From NCBI GenBank assembly GCA_035306605.1, contig DATGNR010000042.1: a stretch of 64,000 nucleotides of DNA, one strand, 5' to 3'. The translations under genes and the position numbers were made by a program. The notes beneath the pieces are model-generated. The model saw only the letters and a list, made by a program, of their open reading frames with translations. It was not told the DNA's origin and searched no databases. Numbering within the stretch: position 1 is the stretch's first letter; each line of letters begins with the position of its first letter. Below are positions 36,462 through 45,914 of the stretch, in pieces. This stretch comes from Xanthomarina sp035306605 (GTDB lineage Bacteria; Bacteroidota; Bacteroidia; Flavobacteriales; Flavobacteriaceae).

Positions 36462-37706
36462 ATGAAAACAAAATTTATAGCAGCTTTTGCAATACTAGTA
36501 ACTACCTTCTCCTTTGCTCAGAAAAAGGAATTGAAATCTGCAGAGAAGGCGATTAAGAAAAATAATTTCGCAGAAGCTAAATCAATACTGGGTCAATTGG
36601 ATCCAGCCTCTATGGATGACAAATATAAAGCCGAGTTTTATTATCTAAACGCAGAAGCTTTATATGCAAATGGATCAGCAAATAATGACGATGTTTCTAA
36701 AGCACTAAAAAGTTTAGGCTTAATTAAAGGAGAATTAGATGCTGAAACGGCAACGTTAAAGAGAACGATGATCGAATCTTTTATTTCAAAAGCAAACGAA
36801 GCATACGAAGCTAAAGATTATAGTGTGTCATCAAAGAACTTTGAAAATGCTTATAGAGTATCGACTAAAGATACCTTGTATTTATACTATGCAGCAATAA
36901 CTGCTGCTGGAGTTCAAGAATTTGATAGAGCAGTGGTGCTTTATGAAGAGTTGGACGATTTAGGATATACTGGTGTTGAGATAGAATATTTTGCATTAGA
37001 CAAAGAAACAGGTGAAGAGGAAGTTTTTTCTAGTAAAACATTGAGAGATTTATCTGTAAAAGGAGGAACTGTTATTAAACCTGGACAACGTACTACTGAA
37101 TCTAAACGAGAAGAAATTGTAAAAGCTATTGCATCTATTTACAAAAATAAAGGTGAAAATGAAAAAGCTTTGAATGCTATAGCCAAAGCTAGAAAGGCAA
37201 ATCCTGACGACTTAAGTTTATTGATTTCAGAAGCAAATTTATACTATGACCTAGGAGATAATGATAAATTTAAGGAGTTATTGAAGGTAGCAACGGAAAA
37301 GGATCCTAATAATCCAGAATTGCAATTTAACTTAGGTGTTTTATCACAAGAATCTGGAGATTTTGATGCGGCAAAGAAATATTATGACAAAGCCATAGAA
37401 TTAGATCCAAATTATATTAGTGCTCAAATTAACATGGCGGCTATGCTTTTGGATAAAGAGAAAGCTTTAATTGAAGAAATGAATAGTTTAGGTGCATCTG
37501 CAGCAGATAACAAACGTTACGATCAATTAAAATTAGAGCGTACTGAAATTTATAAAAGAGCTATTCCATATTTAGAGGCTGTAATGAAAACAGATCCAGC
37601 TCAAATGGACGCTGCAATTACCCTTATGAATATTTATAGTGCCACTGGTGATACTGCAAAGTATAAAGCTATGAAAGCTACTGTAGAAAAGCTTAAAGGA
37701 AATTAA
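36462..37706 (+). CDS. Periplasmic tetratricopeptide-repeat protein
   Basis: A 414-residue protein with a signal peptide (MKTKFIAAFAILVTTFSFAQ). It has at least five TPR-like units, for instance AEKAIKKNNFAEAKSILGQL, ENEKALNAIAKARKANPDDL and DFDAAKKYYDKAIELDPNYI, with variable linkers. It probably serves as a binding scaffold in the periplasm, as with other TPR proteins in Bacteroidota. It follows gyrA by 27 bp and may be co-transcribed with it. No enzymatic motif is visible. Confidence 0.88.
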   Translation: MKTKFIAAFAILVTTFSFAQKKELKSAEKAIKKNNFAEAKSILGQLDPASMDDKYKAEFYYLNAEALYANGSANNDDVSKALKSLGLIKGELDAETATLKRTMIESFISKANEAYEAKDYSVSSKNFENAYRVSTKDTLYLYYAAITAAGVQEFDRAVVLYEELDDLGYTGVEIEYFALDKETGEEEVFSSKTLRDLSVKGGTVIKPGQRTTESKREEIVKAIASIYKNKGENEKALNAIAKARKANPDDLSLLISEANLYYDLGDNDKFKELLKVATEKDPNNPELQFNLGVLSQESGDFDAAKKYYDKAIELDPNYISAQINMAAMLLDKEKALIEEMNSLGASAADNKRYDQLKLERTEIYKRAIPYLEAVMKTDPAQMDAAITLMNIYSATGDTAKYKAMKATVEKLKGN

Positions 37707-37728
37707 TTTACAATAAAATTAAACCTAT

Positions 37729-37764
37729 AAAAAAAGCTGCAATTAAAAATTGCAGCTTTTTTTT
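37729..37764. terminator. Bidirectional terminator after the TPR gene
   Basis: GCTGCAATT pairs with AATTGCAGC across AAA, flanked by A7 and T8. Its right edge touches the stop codon of the convergent NlpC/P60 gene. Confidence 0.92.
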
Positions 37765-38512
37765 ATATCACTTTTTTAATGACTCGTAATTTATGAGTAT
37801 GCATTCTTTTGTCGTGGTTGTAGATTCCCGAATGGTCTAATCTATCAATTCTTACTTTACCATGTGCATGAATAATATAATTATCTTTCATGATAATGCC
37901 TACATGAACAATTTGTCCTTCACTATTATCAAAAAAAGCTAAGTCTCCCGGTTCACTTTCTTCTATAAAACTTAAAGCTTCACCTTGGGTAGCTTGTAGT
38001 GATGCGTCACGTAATAGTTTGTACCCATTTAATTTATAAACCATTTGTGTAAATCCAGAGCAGTCAATCCCGAAAGGTGTTTTTCCTCCCCAAAGATATG
38101 GTGAGTTTAAATACATAAAAGCCGTTTCAATTATGTTCGATTTAGGCTTTTGTCCCGTAATTACATCTCCATCATGAGTATGGTTTAATAATGATAGACC
38201 ATTTAATGAGGAACCAAGTGGTATAGCGTAAAGGTGTAAATCTTTATCCTCAACAAATTCCACTAAATCTTTTGAAAGAATAGGGGATTCATCTTGAATA
38301 GTATGATATTGTTCTTCAGTAATTTCTATATACTGTTTATTGTCAATCCACCCCTCGTAAGTATCAAAACCAAGACGGATTTTGCTCCAATTTTTACGTT
38401 GTTCTATCACTTTAAAATGATCACCATACAATACTTGCGAAACAAGTTCGCTTGTGTCGGTAGGTTCTAATCTTAAAGGAACAATGCTTAAATTACAAAT
38501 TCCGTATAGCAT
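37763..38512 (-). CDS. NlpC/P60 (C40) peptidoglycan endopeptidase with SH3 domains
   Basis: A 249-residue protein. The N-terminal SH3b-type domains (about 15-110, with WSKIRLGFDTYEGWID) bind wall peptides. The NlpC/P60 catalytic core (about 125-245) has the nucleophile in FGIDCSGFTQMVY, the first His in IVHVGIIM and the second His in IHAHGKVRID. It probably cleaves gamma-D-Glu-diamino-acid bonds. I place the start at ATG 38512, one codon after a TTG. No signal peptide is evident. It lies 18 bp downstream of the thiolase gene. Confidence 0.9.
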   Translation of the reverse strand: MLYGICNLSIVPLRLEPTDTSELVSQVLYGDHFKVIEQRKNWSKIRLGFDTYEGWIDNKQYIEITEEQYHTIQDESPILSKDLVEFVEDKDLHLYAIPLGSSLNGLSLLNHTHDGDVITGQKPKSNIIETAFMYLNSPYLWGGKTPFGIDCSGFTQMVYKLNGYKLLRDASLQATQGEALSFIEESEPGDLAFFDNSEGQIVHVGIIMKDNYIIHAHGKVRIDRLDHSGIYNHDKRMHTHKLRVIKKVI

Positions 38513-38530
38513 CAATAATTAATATCAGGA

Positions 38531-39709
38531 TTAGTTTCTTTCAATTACTACTGCTGAAGCACCACCACCACCATTACAAATAGCAGCTGCACCAATCTTA
38601 GCATTGTTTTGTTCTAGAACATTTAATAAGGTAATTAAAATTCTAACTCCAGAACAACCAAGTGGGTGACCTAAAGAAACAGCTCCACCATTAACGTTAA
38701 CGTTACTATCGTTAAGGCCTAAAATTTTCATATTGGCTAAGCCAACAACAGAAAATGCTTCGTTGAATTCAAAATAATCAACATCGTTTAATGAAACTCC
38801 AGCTCTATCCAAGGCTTTTGGTAATGCTTTTGCTGGTGCCGTTGTAAACCATTCTGGTTCGTGGGCAGCATCCGCATAACCTTTAATTGTAGCTAGGGGT
38901 TTTAAGCCTAATTCTAATGCTTTTTCTTTACTCATTAAAACCATAGCTCCAGCACCATCATTTATTGTTGATGAGTTTGCAGCAGTAACAGTTCCATCTT
39001 TTGTGAAAGCAGGGCGTAATTCTGGTATTTTGTCTATTTTAACATTGGTAAATTCTTCATCTTTTGAAACGATAATCGCATCACCACGACGTTGAGGAAC
39101 TTCAACAGGAACTACTTCATTGTCAAATTTTCCGGCTTCCCAAGCAGCAGCTGAACGTTTGTATGATTGAATAGCAAAGTTATCTTGATCTTCTCTTGTA
39201 AATTTATATTCTGTAGCACATGCATCAGCACACACACCCATGGCATTGTTGTCGTATGCATCTACTAAACCATCTTTTTGCATTCCATCTTCCATTTTGG
39301 CAGGTCCAAACTTTGTGCCTGATCTTGCATGGAAATAATGTGGAATTAAACTCATATTTTCCATTCCTCCAGCTACAATAATGTCGGCATCACCTAATGC
39401 AATAGCTTGAGCAGCTAGCATAACACTTTTCATTCCAGAAGCACATACTTTATTAACAGTTGTACATGGAACTGAATTTGGAATTCCGGCATAAATGGCT
39501 GCTTGTCTTGCAGGCGCTTGACCAGTTCCAGCTTGTACCACGTTACCCATGATAACTTCTTGTACTAAATTTGGATCTAGTTTTATTTTATCTAAAGCTC
39601 CTTTAATAGCTACGGCTCCTAATCTTGGTGCAGGAACGCTAGATAAAGCTCCTAAAAAACTTCCTATTGGTGTTCTTGCTGCAGATACAATTACAACTTC
39701 TTTGCTCAT
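38531..39709 (-). CDS. Acetyl-CoA acetyltransferase/3-ketoacyl-CoA thiolase
   Basis: A 392-residue thiolase of normal length. The acyl-accepting cysteine is in TVNKVCASGMKSVM (near residue 90), followed by NEAFSVV, the GGAVSLGHPLGCSGVRI histidine block and AAICNGGGGASA, which carries the second cysteine. It condenses or cleaves acetyl-CoA units. Whether it serves biosynthesis (AtoB/PhaA-like) or beta oxidation is not apparent. It is the first gene of a two-gene minus-strand unit with NlpC/P60. Confidence 0.93.
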   Translation of the reverse strand: MSKEVVIVSAARTPIGSFLGALSSVPAPRLGAVAIKGALDKIKLDPNLVQEVIMGNVVQAGTGQAPARQAAIYAGIPNSVPCTTVNKVCASGMKSVMLAAQAIALGDADIIVAGGMENMSLIPHYFHARSGTKFGPAKMEDGMQKDGLVDAYDNNAMGVCADACATEYKFTREDQDNFAIQSYKRSAAAWEAGKFDNEVVPVEVPQRRGDAIIVSKDEEFTNVKIDKIPELRPAFTKDGTVTAANSSTINDGAGAMVLMSKEKALELGLKPLATIKGYADAAHEPEWFTTAPAKALPKALDRAGVSLNDVDYFEFNEAFSVVGLANMKILGLNDSNVNVNGGAVSLGHPLGCSGVRILITLLNVLEQNNAKIGAAAICNGGGGASAVVIERN

Positions 39710-39811
39710 TTTCTATGGGTTTAAATTTTATTCACGCGAAATTAATCATTTTTTCAGAGAATTTAGAATGTTTAGACTAATATAAGTAATCAAATTAGCT
39801 GTTATTTTTAT

Positions 39812-39819
39812 TACATTTG
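39812..39819 (+). promoter_or_regulatory. Candidate promoter -7 box for the HD-domain gene
   Basis: TACATTTG matches TAnnTTTG and lies 18 bp before the ATG at 39838. Confidence 0.5.
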
Positions 39820-39837
39820 AATACTCGAACCTAATCA

Positions 39838-41886
39838 ATGAAAGACTTTATTAATTATTTCTATAGAAATCATTCCCTTGCTTATAAATTAATTCTATTT
39901 GTAAGCGCCACGTTTTTAATTGTTTATTTGTTTCCAAAGAGCGGTAAGTTTAAATATAATTTTGAAAAAGGAAAGCCTTGGCAATCTGAAAATTTATACG
40001 CTCCTTTCAATTTTGCTATCAAAAAAACAGATGAAGAAATTACTTCTGAAAAGAAAACTATCACAGATAATTCCCTTTTGTATTTTAATGTGGATACAAA
40101 AACAAAAGAAAGAGTAGTTGCAGGATTTCATTCTGAATTTAAAGTGGAATTACCCGATTCTATAATTGCTTCAAATAAAAACAAACTTTTTCGACTTGGT
40201 TTAAACCTTATAAATACTTTCTACACAAATGGAGTTTTGGATGAAGATTTAAGTTTTCCAGACGATAAGAAAGTTGTTTTGTTGGAAAGGAGAATTGAAA
40301 AGAAAACTGTAAAGTATTCCGAGTTAATTAAGCAAAATCATATCAAAGATTTGCTTAATAAAGCACTTACAAACGAGGGGTTGGTCGAGTTTGAAATCCC
40401 GTTCACTTCGCTGTTTTTTGACATTATAGAGCCAAACTTAACCTTTGATAAAACCTTTACTGAAAAGGCTGTTCAAAGCGATTTGGAGAAAATTTCATTC
40501 ACTAGAGGTAGTGTTGAAAAGGAAACCTTGATAATATCTAAAGGGGAAGTGGTAGAAGGCGACAAGTACCAAAAATTAAAATCATTAGAATCTGAATATG
40601 AATCTCAAATTTGGACAAAATCTAATTATTATTGGATTGTTTTTGCATATACACTATTAGTTTCGTTGGCTTTATTAATGTTGCTTTTGTTTTTAAGAAA
40701 ATACCGGAACGATATTTTTGAGAACAATACCAAGGTTACTTTTATTTTCTTTAATGTTCTTTTAATGGTGTTTTTAACTACTCTAGTTATAAACTATAAC
40801 ACCCAATATATTTATGTAGTTCCATTATGTATTTTGCCTTTGGTTTTAAAGGCTTTTTTTGATGCAAGGCTTGGTTTGTTTACTCACGTAATAACCGTGC
40901 TTTTATTGGGGTCAATTGTTCCGAATAGCTACGAATATATGTTTCTTCAAATAATAGCTGGAATTGTAACTATTTTAACGGTTTCTGAGCTATATAAGCG
41001 CGCAAATTTGTTTATTTCGGTTGGACAAATTACCTTAATTTACATTATTGCATATTTTGCATTTTTTGTTATTCATGAAGGAAGTGTGGATACCTTACAT
41101 TGGGAAACCTTCGGAATGTTTATACTTTGTGGTTTGGCAACCTTGTTTGTGCAACCATTAATTTATGCATACGAAAAAGTCTTTGGTCTAGTATCAGATG
41201 TATCTCTTCTAGAGCTTTCAGACACCAATACAAAGCTTTTAAAAGAATTATCAAACAAAGCCCCAGGAACCTTTCATCACTCCTTAAATGTAGCTAATTT
41301 GGCAGAGGCATCTGCAAATGAAATTGGTGCTAATGCTATGTTGGTTAGAGTAGGTGCATTGTATCATGATATAGGAAAAATGATGAATCCAACTTACTTT
41401 ACAGAAAATCAATCTACAGGAATTAATCCTCACGACGAATTATCTCCTAGGGAGAGTGCTAAAATTATTATAGATCACGTAATTAATGGAATTGAAATAG
41501 CAAAGAAAAACAACTTACCCGATCGAGTTATTGATTTTATTAGAACCCATCATGGAACTAGCCTTGTTTATTATTTTTACAAAAAAGAAATGGATGTTGA
41601 TTCGTTAGTTGATAAGAGGCTTTTCCAATATCCAGGTCCTAAGCCATTTAGTAAAGAGACTGCTATTTTAATGATGTGTGATAGTGTAGAAGCGGCATCA
41701 AAAAGTTTAAAAGAACCAACATCGACTAAAATTGATGATTTTGTTGAAAATATTATAAATAAGCAGATGATTGACGAACAATTCTTAAATGCTAACATAA
41801 CTTTTAAAGAAATTCAAATAATAAAAAAAGTGCTAAAGCGCAAGCTTGCAAACATTTACCATTTAAGAATTGAATATCCTGAATAA
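39838..41886 (+). CDS. pgpH: PgpH-type membrane HD phosphodiesterase (cyclic di-AMP)
   Basis: A 682-residue protein with an N-terminal membrane anchor (about 17-34), an extracellular 7TMR-HDED-type region (35-265), then seven predicted membrane spans (266-455) and a cytoplasmic HD domain (470-680). The HD signature is FHHSLNVANLAEA and GALYHDIGKM. These together match the PgpH family, which hydrolyses c-di-AMP. It would lower the level of this messenger, linking osmotic and wall signals. It is a single-gene unit, and the tRNA cluster follows 93 bp later. Confidence 0.92.
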   Translation: MKDFINYFYRNHSLAYKLILFVSATFLIVYLFPKSGKFKYNFEKGKPWQSENLYAPFNFAIKKTDEEITSEKKTITDNSLLYFNVDTKTKERVVAGFHSEFKVELPDSIIASNKNKLFRLGLNLINTFYTNGVLDEDLSFPDDKKVVLLERRIEKKTVKYSELIKQNHIKDLLNKALTNEGLVEFEIPFTSLFFDIIEPNLTFDKTFTEKAVQSDLEKISFTRGSVEKETLIISKGEVVEGDKYQKLKSLESEYESQIWTKSNYYWIVFAYTLLVSLALLMLLLFLRKYRNDIFENNTKVTFIFFNVLLMVFLTTLVINYNTQYIYVVPLCILPLVLKAFFDARLGLFTHVITVLLLGSIVPNSYEYMFLQIIAGIVTILTVSELYKRANLFISVGQITLIYIIAYFAFFVIHEGSVDTLHWETFGMFILCGLATLFVQPLIYAYEKVFGLVSDVSLLELSDTNTKLLKELSNKAPGTFHHSLNVANLAEASANEIGANAMLVRVGALYHDIGKMMNPTYFTENQSTGINPHDELSPRESAKIIIDHVINGIEIAKKNNLPDRVIDFIRTHHGTSLVYYFYKKEMDVDSLVDKRLFQYPGPKPFSKETAILMMCDSVEAASKSLKEPTSTKIDDFVENIINKQMIDEQFLNANITFKEIQIIKKVLKRKLANIYHLRIEYPE

Positions 41887-41911
41887 TTATTAAAAAAATT
41901 GACAAAAATAG

Positions 41912-41942
41912 TTGCGTTCTTAAAGATGTTGTATTACATTTG
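41912..41942 (+). promoter_or_regulatory. Consensus promoter of the tRNA cluster
   Basis: TTG at 41912-41914, a 20-bp spacer and TACATTTG at 41935-41942 match the Bacteroidota consensus TTG-N19-21-TAnnTTTG exactly. It lies 37 bp before the first tRNA. Confidence 0.85.
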
Positions 41943-41979
41943 CAACCGCAATTTTGTTGCTAAGTTCATATTTTAATTC

Positions 41980-42063
41980 GGAGAGGTGCCAGAGTGGTAA
42001 TGGAGCAGATTGCTAATCTGTCGACGGGTAACTGTCGCCAGGGTTCGAGTCCCTGTCTCTCCG
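41980..42063 (+). tRNA. tRNA-Ser (GCT)
   Basis: An 84-nt class II tRNA with a long variable arm. The acceptor GGAGAGG pairs with TCTCTCC, the anticodon loop is TTGCTAA and the T arm contains GGTTCGAGTCC. The CCA end is not encoded. Confidence 0.96.
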
Positions 42064-42091
42064 CTTTTTATTAATAACAGATAACTGTTTT

Positions 42092-42166
42092 CGGGGTGTA
42101 GCGTAGCCCGGTTATCGCGCCGCGTTTGGGACGCGGAGGTCGCAGGTTCGAATCCTGCCACCCCGA
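42092..42166 (+). tRNA. tRNA-Pro (TGG)
   Basis: A 75-nt tRNA. The acceptor CGGGGTG pairs with CACCCCG. The anticodon loop TTTGGGA lies between CCGCG and CGCGG. The T arm is GGTTCGAATCC. CCA is not encoded. Confidence 0.96.
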
Positions 42167-42184
42167 CAAATTTTTAAGAGTTAC

Positions 42185-42258
42185 GGGCTCGTAGCTCAGC
42201 TGGATAGAGCACCTCCCTTCTAAGGAGGCGGTCATAGGTTCGAATCCTATCGGGCTCA
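42185..42258 (+). tRNA. tRNA-Arg (TCT)
   Basis: A 74-nt tRNA. The acceptor GGGCTCG pairs with CGGGCTC (two wobble pairs). The anticodon loop CTTCTAA is between CCTCC and GGAGG. CCA is not encoded. Confidence 0.95.
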
Positions 42259-42259
42259 C

Positions 42260-42296
42260 AAAAAGACTTACTGTTTCAGTAGGTCTTTTTTGTTTT
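42260..42296 (+). terminator. Terminator of the tRNA cluster
   Basis: A 14-bp stem (AAAAAGACTTACTG with CAGTAGGTCTTTTT, one wobble), a 3-base loop and a T6 tract, starting directly after tRNA-Arg. Confidence 0.9.
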
Positions 42297-42383
42297 ATAT
42301 AGGTTTTGTAGTTTTTAGATATAGCTAGTTAAGTCTCGAGCTAATAAGGGAAATTGACTAATTGTAAATAAAACTGTTTGTTG

Positions 42384-43040
42384 CTATAAAAGCAATCTAA
42401 CTTTTTCGTATTCTATTTCTTTAAAATCATTAATCACGAAATTAGCCTTACTGTAGTCTTGATTTTTGGAATTGGCACTCTTGTATCCAACACAAAAAAT
42501 ATCTGCGGCATGAGCTGCTTGAATGCCATTGGTGGAGTCTTCAATGACTAGGCAATTGTTTTTAGAGTGTCCACTAACTTTTGCTGCATTTATAAAAATT
42601 TCTGGATGTGGTTTGGATGCTTTCAAATCGGCCCCACTTAATTTGGTTAGAAAGTATTGGTCTAACTCAAAACGATTAAAAACACTTTCAATAGTTCCCA
42701 TCGAGGCAGACGAAGCTAGAACTAGTGTTAATCCATTGTCATGATATTCTTTAATAAGATCTAAAACGCCATCAATTAACTGAAGTTCAGGATCATTTTT
42801 GAATAAGTCTTTGAAAATATTTCTTTTAACCTGAACCAAATATTCTGGATTGTTCGTCAATTTAAAATGATCGCAAAGTTTTCGGCAGACGTTAATAGTA
42901 GATTGTCCAGTAAAACTTTGGTATTGCGCATCGCTAACATCAATTTTGAGCGTGTCAAACATGCCATAATAGGCTTTTCTGTGTAAAGGCTCGGTGTCTA
43001 CAATAACACCATCCATATCGAATAATACTGCTTTTAACAA
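42384..43040 (-). CDS. HAD-superfamily phosphatase/beta-phosphoglucomutase-like
   Basis: I place the start at TTG 43040, which gives the typical N terminus LKAVLFDMDGVIVDTEPLH; an earlier TTG at 43100 overlaps the upstream gene by 23 bp. The protein is about 218 residues. Motif I is FDMDGVIVD, motif II LASSAS, motif III KPHPEIF and motif IV VIEDSTNGIQAA. The helical cap in residues about 15-90 and DMDGV..TEP match the YniC/beta-PGM group, which dephosphorylate sugar phosphates. The real substrate is not evident. It is the last gene of a long minus-strand run. Confidence 0.88.
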   Translation of the reverse strand: MLKAVLFDMDGVIVDTEPLHRKAYYGMFDTLKIDVSDAQYQSFTGQSTINVCRKLCDHFKLTNNPEYLVQVKRNIFKDLFKNDPELQLIDGVLDLIKEYHDNGLTLVLASSASMGTIESVFNRFELDQYFLTKLSGADLKASKPHPEIFINAAKVSGHSKNNCLVIEDSTNGIQAAHAADIFCVGYKSANSKNQDYSKANFVINDFKEIEYEKVRLLL

Positions 43041-43077
43041 GGATATTTTTTTTTCAAAGATACTGAAGCTATCTTTT

Positions 43078-44262
43078 TTAAGGTAATTTTGAACAAACAA
43101 TTAATATTTTTTCATTAACCATATTTGTGGTTGCAAAAATATAAATGTCTCCACCATCTTTAATATTTAGTTTTTTTCTGATATTCTCTACAGATTCGGG
43201 AAAATTTCTGGTGGTAATATTAGCTTTATTAATCCCAAGTTTTTTAAAAAGTTTCTTATTGTATCCTAAAATTTGTTCTATTTTAAAAGTTCTTCCCGGA
43301 AATTTAATCCTTTCAGTTGATGTGTATAAATGAGAATGTTGTTGTAGTTTATTTATCTTAAATTCTTTTGAAATGCTATTAAAAGCTCCAGATTTTAAAA
43401 TAGCTGAATTAGGTTCGTATAAGTAGAATAGAGGCAAGCTGTATGTTACATCTGTTGTTGTCTCTAATTTAAATTTAAAGCTAAAATTCTCAGTCTGAGC
43501 TCCTGTTAAGTTTACGGTTTCTATTCGAATATCATTTTCATTGGCATCCTTATTCAGTTCCCAAAGCAATTCTTTTACTTCATTATTAACAGCTACAACA
43601 TAAATAGTTTTTACATGTTTTAATTCGTTAATTCCAACTGAAAAATCTAATAAAGGGGATGTTTTTACTAGAATGTTAGTAGATCGATTAAATAGTAAAT
43701 CTAAATGTTCTGGTACGTTTGGAAGACAATCGTTTAGAAAGAATACTTTGCCTTTGCTGTCGTGCCTTCTTGATGGATCTATGTATATCCAATCGAACTT
43801 TGATGGACTTGTTTGTAAATACGAAATACCATCGCTCGCAATAGTTTGGATATTCTTTATCTTTAATTGCTGATAATTATGGCTTACAATCTGTGATAGC
43901 TTTTTATTAATTTCACAATGTGTAATGGTTTTAAATTGCTTTGAAAAGTAAAAACAATCCACGCCAAAACCTCCAGTTAGATCAATTATTGTGTCTCCAT
44001 TAATAATACTCGCTTTATATTTTGCAGTTATTTCAGAAGAAGTTTGTTCAATATTTAATTTGTTTGGGTAATAAATATTAGGTGTTTTAAACCAGCTAGG
44101 AAGTTTTTTTTTACAGCGTTTTTTAGCTTCAATTTGTTCTAAAAGCACTTTAATATCTACCTGTAAATTTGGATGTTTTTTAAGTAATAAAGCAGTGGTG
44201 TCAGAATTTAAATTATTATTTATAAATTCTTGATTTACATTATTTAATACGTCTTCATTCAA
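43078..44262 (-). CDS. SAM-dependent methyltransferase with THUMP-like domain
   Basis: A 394-residue protein. The N-terminal half has a helical region, then the SAM-binding motif IIDLTGGFGVDCFYFS (about residues 95-110), CEINKKLSQI and the catalytic DPSRRHDSKGKV. The C-terminal part (about 310-394) matches the THUMP-like domain described for this Bacteroidota group. It probably methylates an RNA; the target is not known. It lies 7 bp after the AI-2E permease gene and 37 bp ahead of the HAD gene. Confidence 0.87.
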   Translation of the reverse strand: MNEDVLNNVNQEFINNNLNSDTTALLLKKHPNLQVDIKVLLEQIEAKKRCKKKLPSWFKTPNIYYPNKLNIEQTSSEITAKYKASIINGDTIIDLTGGFGVDCFYFSKQFKTITHCEINKKLSQIVSHNYQQLKIKNIQTIASDGISYLQTSPSKFDWIYIDPSRRHDSKGKVFFLNDCLPNVPEHLDLLFNRSTNILVKTSPLLDFSVGINELKHVKTIYVVAVNNEVKELLWELNKDANENDIRIETVNLTGAQTENFSFKFKLETTTDVTYSLPLFYLYEPNSAILKSGAFNSISKEFKINKLQQHSHLYTSTERIKFPGRTFKIEQILGYNKKLFKKLGINKANITTRNFPESVENIRKKLNIKDGGDIYIFATTNMVNEKILIVCSKLP

Positions 44263-44269
44263 AGTGTTA

Positions 44270-45361
44270 CTATAGGTTTTTAGTGAGTTTCTTAACGACC
44301 CTGTTTTCAGCTAAAAATTCTTTTAAAATAACTTTAATTGCTGTGTATGTTGGAATGGCAATAATCATTCCTACAATACCAAATAATAGGCCTGCAATTA
44401 TAATTACTAAGAAGATTTCTAACGGATGCGATTTTACACTTTTCGAAAAAATTAGTGGCTGACTAAAAAAGTTATCTATTAATTGCCCTATGGTTACTAC
44501 AATTAATACATATATAGTTTCAGGTAAAATAACTTCGCTAAAACTTTGTCCTAAATTACTTGTCATAGTTAACAGAATCATAATCGCGCCACCAATTAAT
44601 GGACCTATATATGGAATTAAGTTAATTAAAGCACACAAAAAGGCTATAACTATGGCGTTTTGCACGTCAACAATCAATAAACCAATGGTGTATATTATAA
44701 ACAAAATTGTAATTTGAAATACCAAACCAACAAAATACCTAGATAGTAAGTTTTTAATTTTTTCTAAAGAATGTTTTGAGCGTGCTATTTTATTTTCAGG
44801 GATAAGAACCATTAATCCGCTTTCAAACAACGAACTATCTTTTAAAAAGAAAAATGAAATAAAAAGCACAGAAAACAATCCCATGCTAAAGCTTCCAAAG
44901 CCACTAACTATGGCATTTAGAAATTCAGGTATTACGGCAAAGTCAATTTTTGATAATAAAGCAGAGTTGGCTAAAGGATCGTTTTCCGGAGTAAGTTGTT
45001 CCAGTTGAAAATGGGTAATAAATTCTGAATATATATATTGAATTTTTTCACGAAGTTGGTCTATATTAAGTAATGATAAATTTTGACCTTGTTCAACTAT
45101 TAAAGGGATAAATAAACCAATGAGTCCAATTATAAAACCTAATAACAGAACCATGGTTATAATAACTGCTATTAAATTATTGAGTTTTAAACGCTTTTTC
45201 AGGAACTTTACAATTGGTCTTCCAGTTAAGGAAATAACAGCGGAAATACCGATATAAACTATAACCGATTGGATTTTGTATAAAAAGAATAATAGGATGC
45301 AAATACCCGCTAACGTAGCAATTGCTCTTAAAATTCCATTTGATATAACTTTTGAATTCAT
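44270..45361 (-). CDS. AI-2E family transporter
   Basis: A 363-residue membrane protein with seven or eight predicted helices, typical of PF01594. Visible are the N-terminal TM pair (about 9-50), a hydrophilic central loop (about 80-140) and the C-terminal signature FLCALINLIPYIGPLIGGAIM, then PLIFSKSVKSHPLEI. Members export autoinducer-2 or act as sodium/proton antiporters, so the substrate is not certain. It sits 22 bp downstream of the TrmH-like gene on the same strand. Confidence 0.93.
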   Translation of the reverse strand: MNSKVISNGILRAIATLAGICILLFFLYKIQSVIVYIGISAVISLTGRPIVKFLKKRLKLNNLIAVIITMVLLLGFIIGLIGLFIPLIVEQGQNLSLLNIDQLREKIQYIYSEFITHFQLEQLTPENDPLANSALLSKIDFAVIPEFLNAIVSGFGSFSMGLFSVLFISFFFLKDSSLFESGLMVLIPENKIARSKHSLEKIKNLLSRYFVGLVFQITILFIIYTIGLLIVDVQNAIVIAFLCALINLIPYIGPLIGGAIMILLTMTSNLGQSFSEVILPETIYVLIVVTIGQLIDNFFSQPLIFSKSVKSHPLEIFLVIIIAGLLFGIVGMIIAIPTYTAIKVILKEFLAENRVVKKLTKNL

Positions 45362-45383
45362 TTAGTAAAGATACATTTTGCTT

Positions 45384-45908
45384 TTAAATGTTTAACTCTT
45401 TATTTTTTAAAAACTGTTTTGTGGCTTCGTATAGCGCTATGGTTATAGCTTGAACGACATTCATACTGCTGTTTTGTCCAAACATATCAATATGAATAAC
45501 GAAATCTGACATGTTTAAAACAGTCTCAGATACACCAAAGTTTTCGTCTCCAATAATCAATGCTATTTTTTGGTTTTTAGGAAATTGAAACTCATCAATT
45601 CTATTACTACTTTCAGTAATTTCCAAAGAAATAATCAGATAGTTTTCCGATTTCAATTGGTTTATAGTTTCTATTATAGACTCTCTTTCTTCAAATGGAA
45701 CAACTTTTTCTGTTGCTCTAGAGGTTTTAGTCATTTTTCTTCCTGTAGGAATAGGAGAGCCACAAAACATTATTTTCTCTACACCAAATGCATCGGCTGT
45801 TCTAAATAAACTTCCAATATTTGGGGCATTATTAATATTGTCGCAAACCAGTGTAATAGAGAAAGTTTGCTTATTGAAATTTGTATTGTAGTGGCTTAGC
45901 TGTTTCAC
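45384..45908 (-). CDS. TrmH/SpoU-family RNA methyltransferase
   Basis: A 174-residue SPOUT methyltransferase. Motif 1 is NNAPNIGSLFRTADAFG (Asn/Arg), motif 2 LIIGDENFGVS and motif 3 HIDMFGQNSSMNVVQAITIALYE, which form the trefoil-knot SAM site. It has no N-terminal RNA-binding domain, so it resembles TrmL or a TrmH-like protein; the position modified, 2'-O-methylribose in tRNA or rRNA, cannot be told. It is 6 bp downstream of the DUF4159 gene. Confidence 0.9.
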   Translation of the reverse strand: MKQLSHYNTNFNKQTFSITLVCDNINNAPNIGSLFRTADAFGVEKIMFCGSPIPTGRKMTKTSRATEKVVPFEERESIIETINQLKSENYLIISLEITESSNRIDEFQFPKNQKIALIIGDENFGVSETVLNMSDFVIHIDMFGQNSSMNVVQAITIALYEATKQFLKNKELNI

Positions 45909-45914
45909 AAAAAA

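Noticed and set aside
41973..42259. Minus-strand peptides over the tRNA cluster (for example SGETGTRTLATVTRR)
   Set aside because: They are antisense to tRNA-Ser/Pro/Arg; such peptides are well-known spurious annotations.
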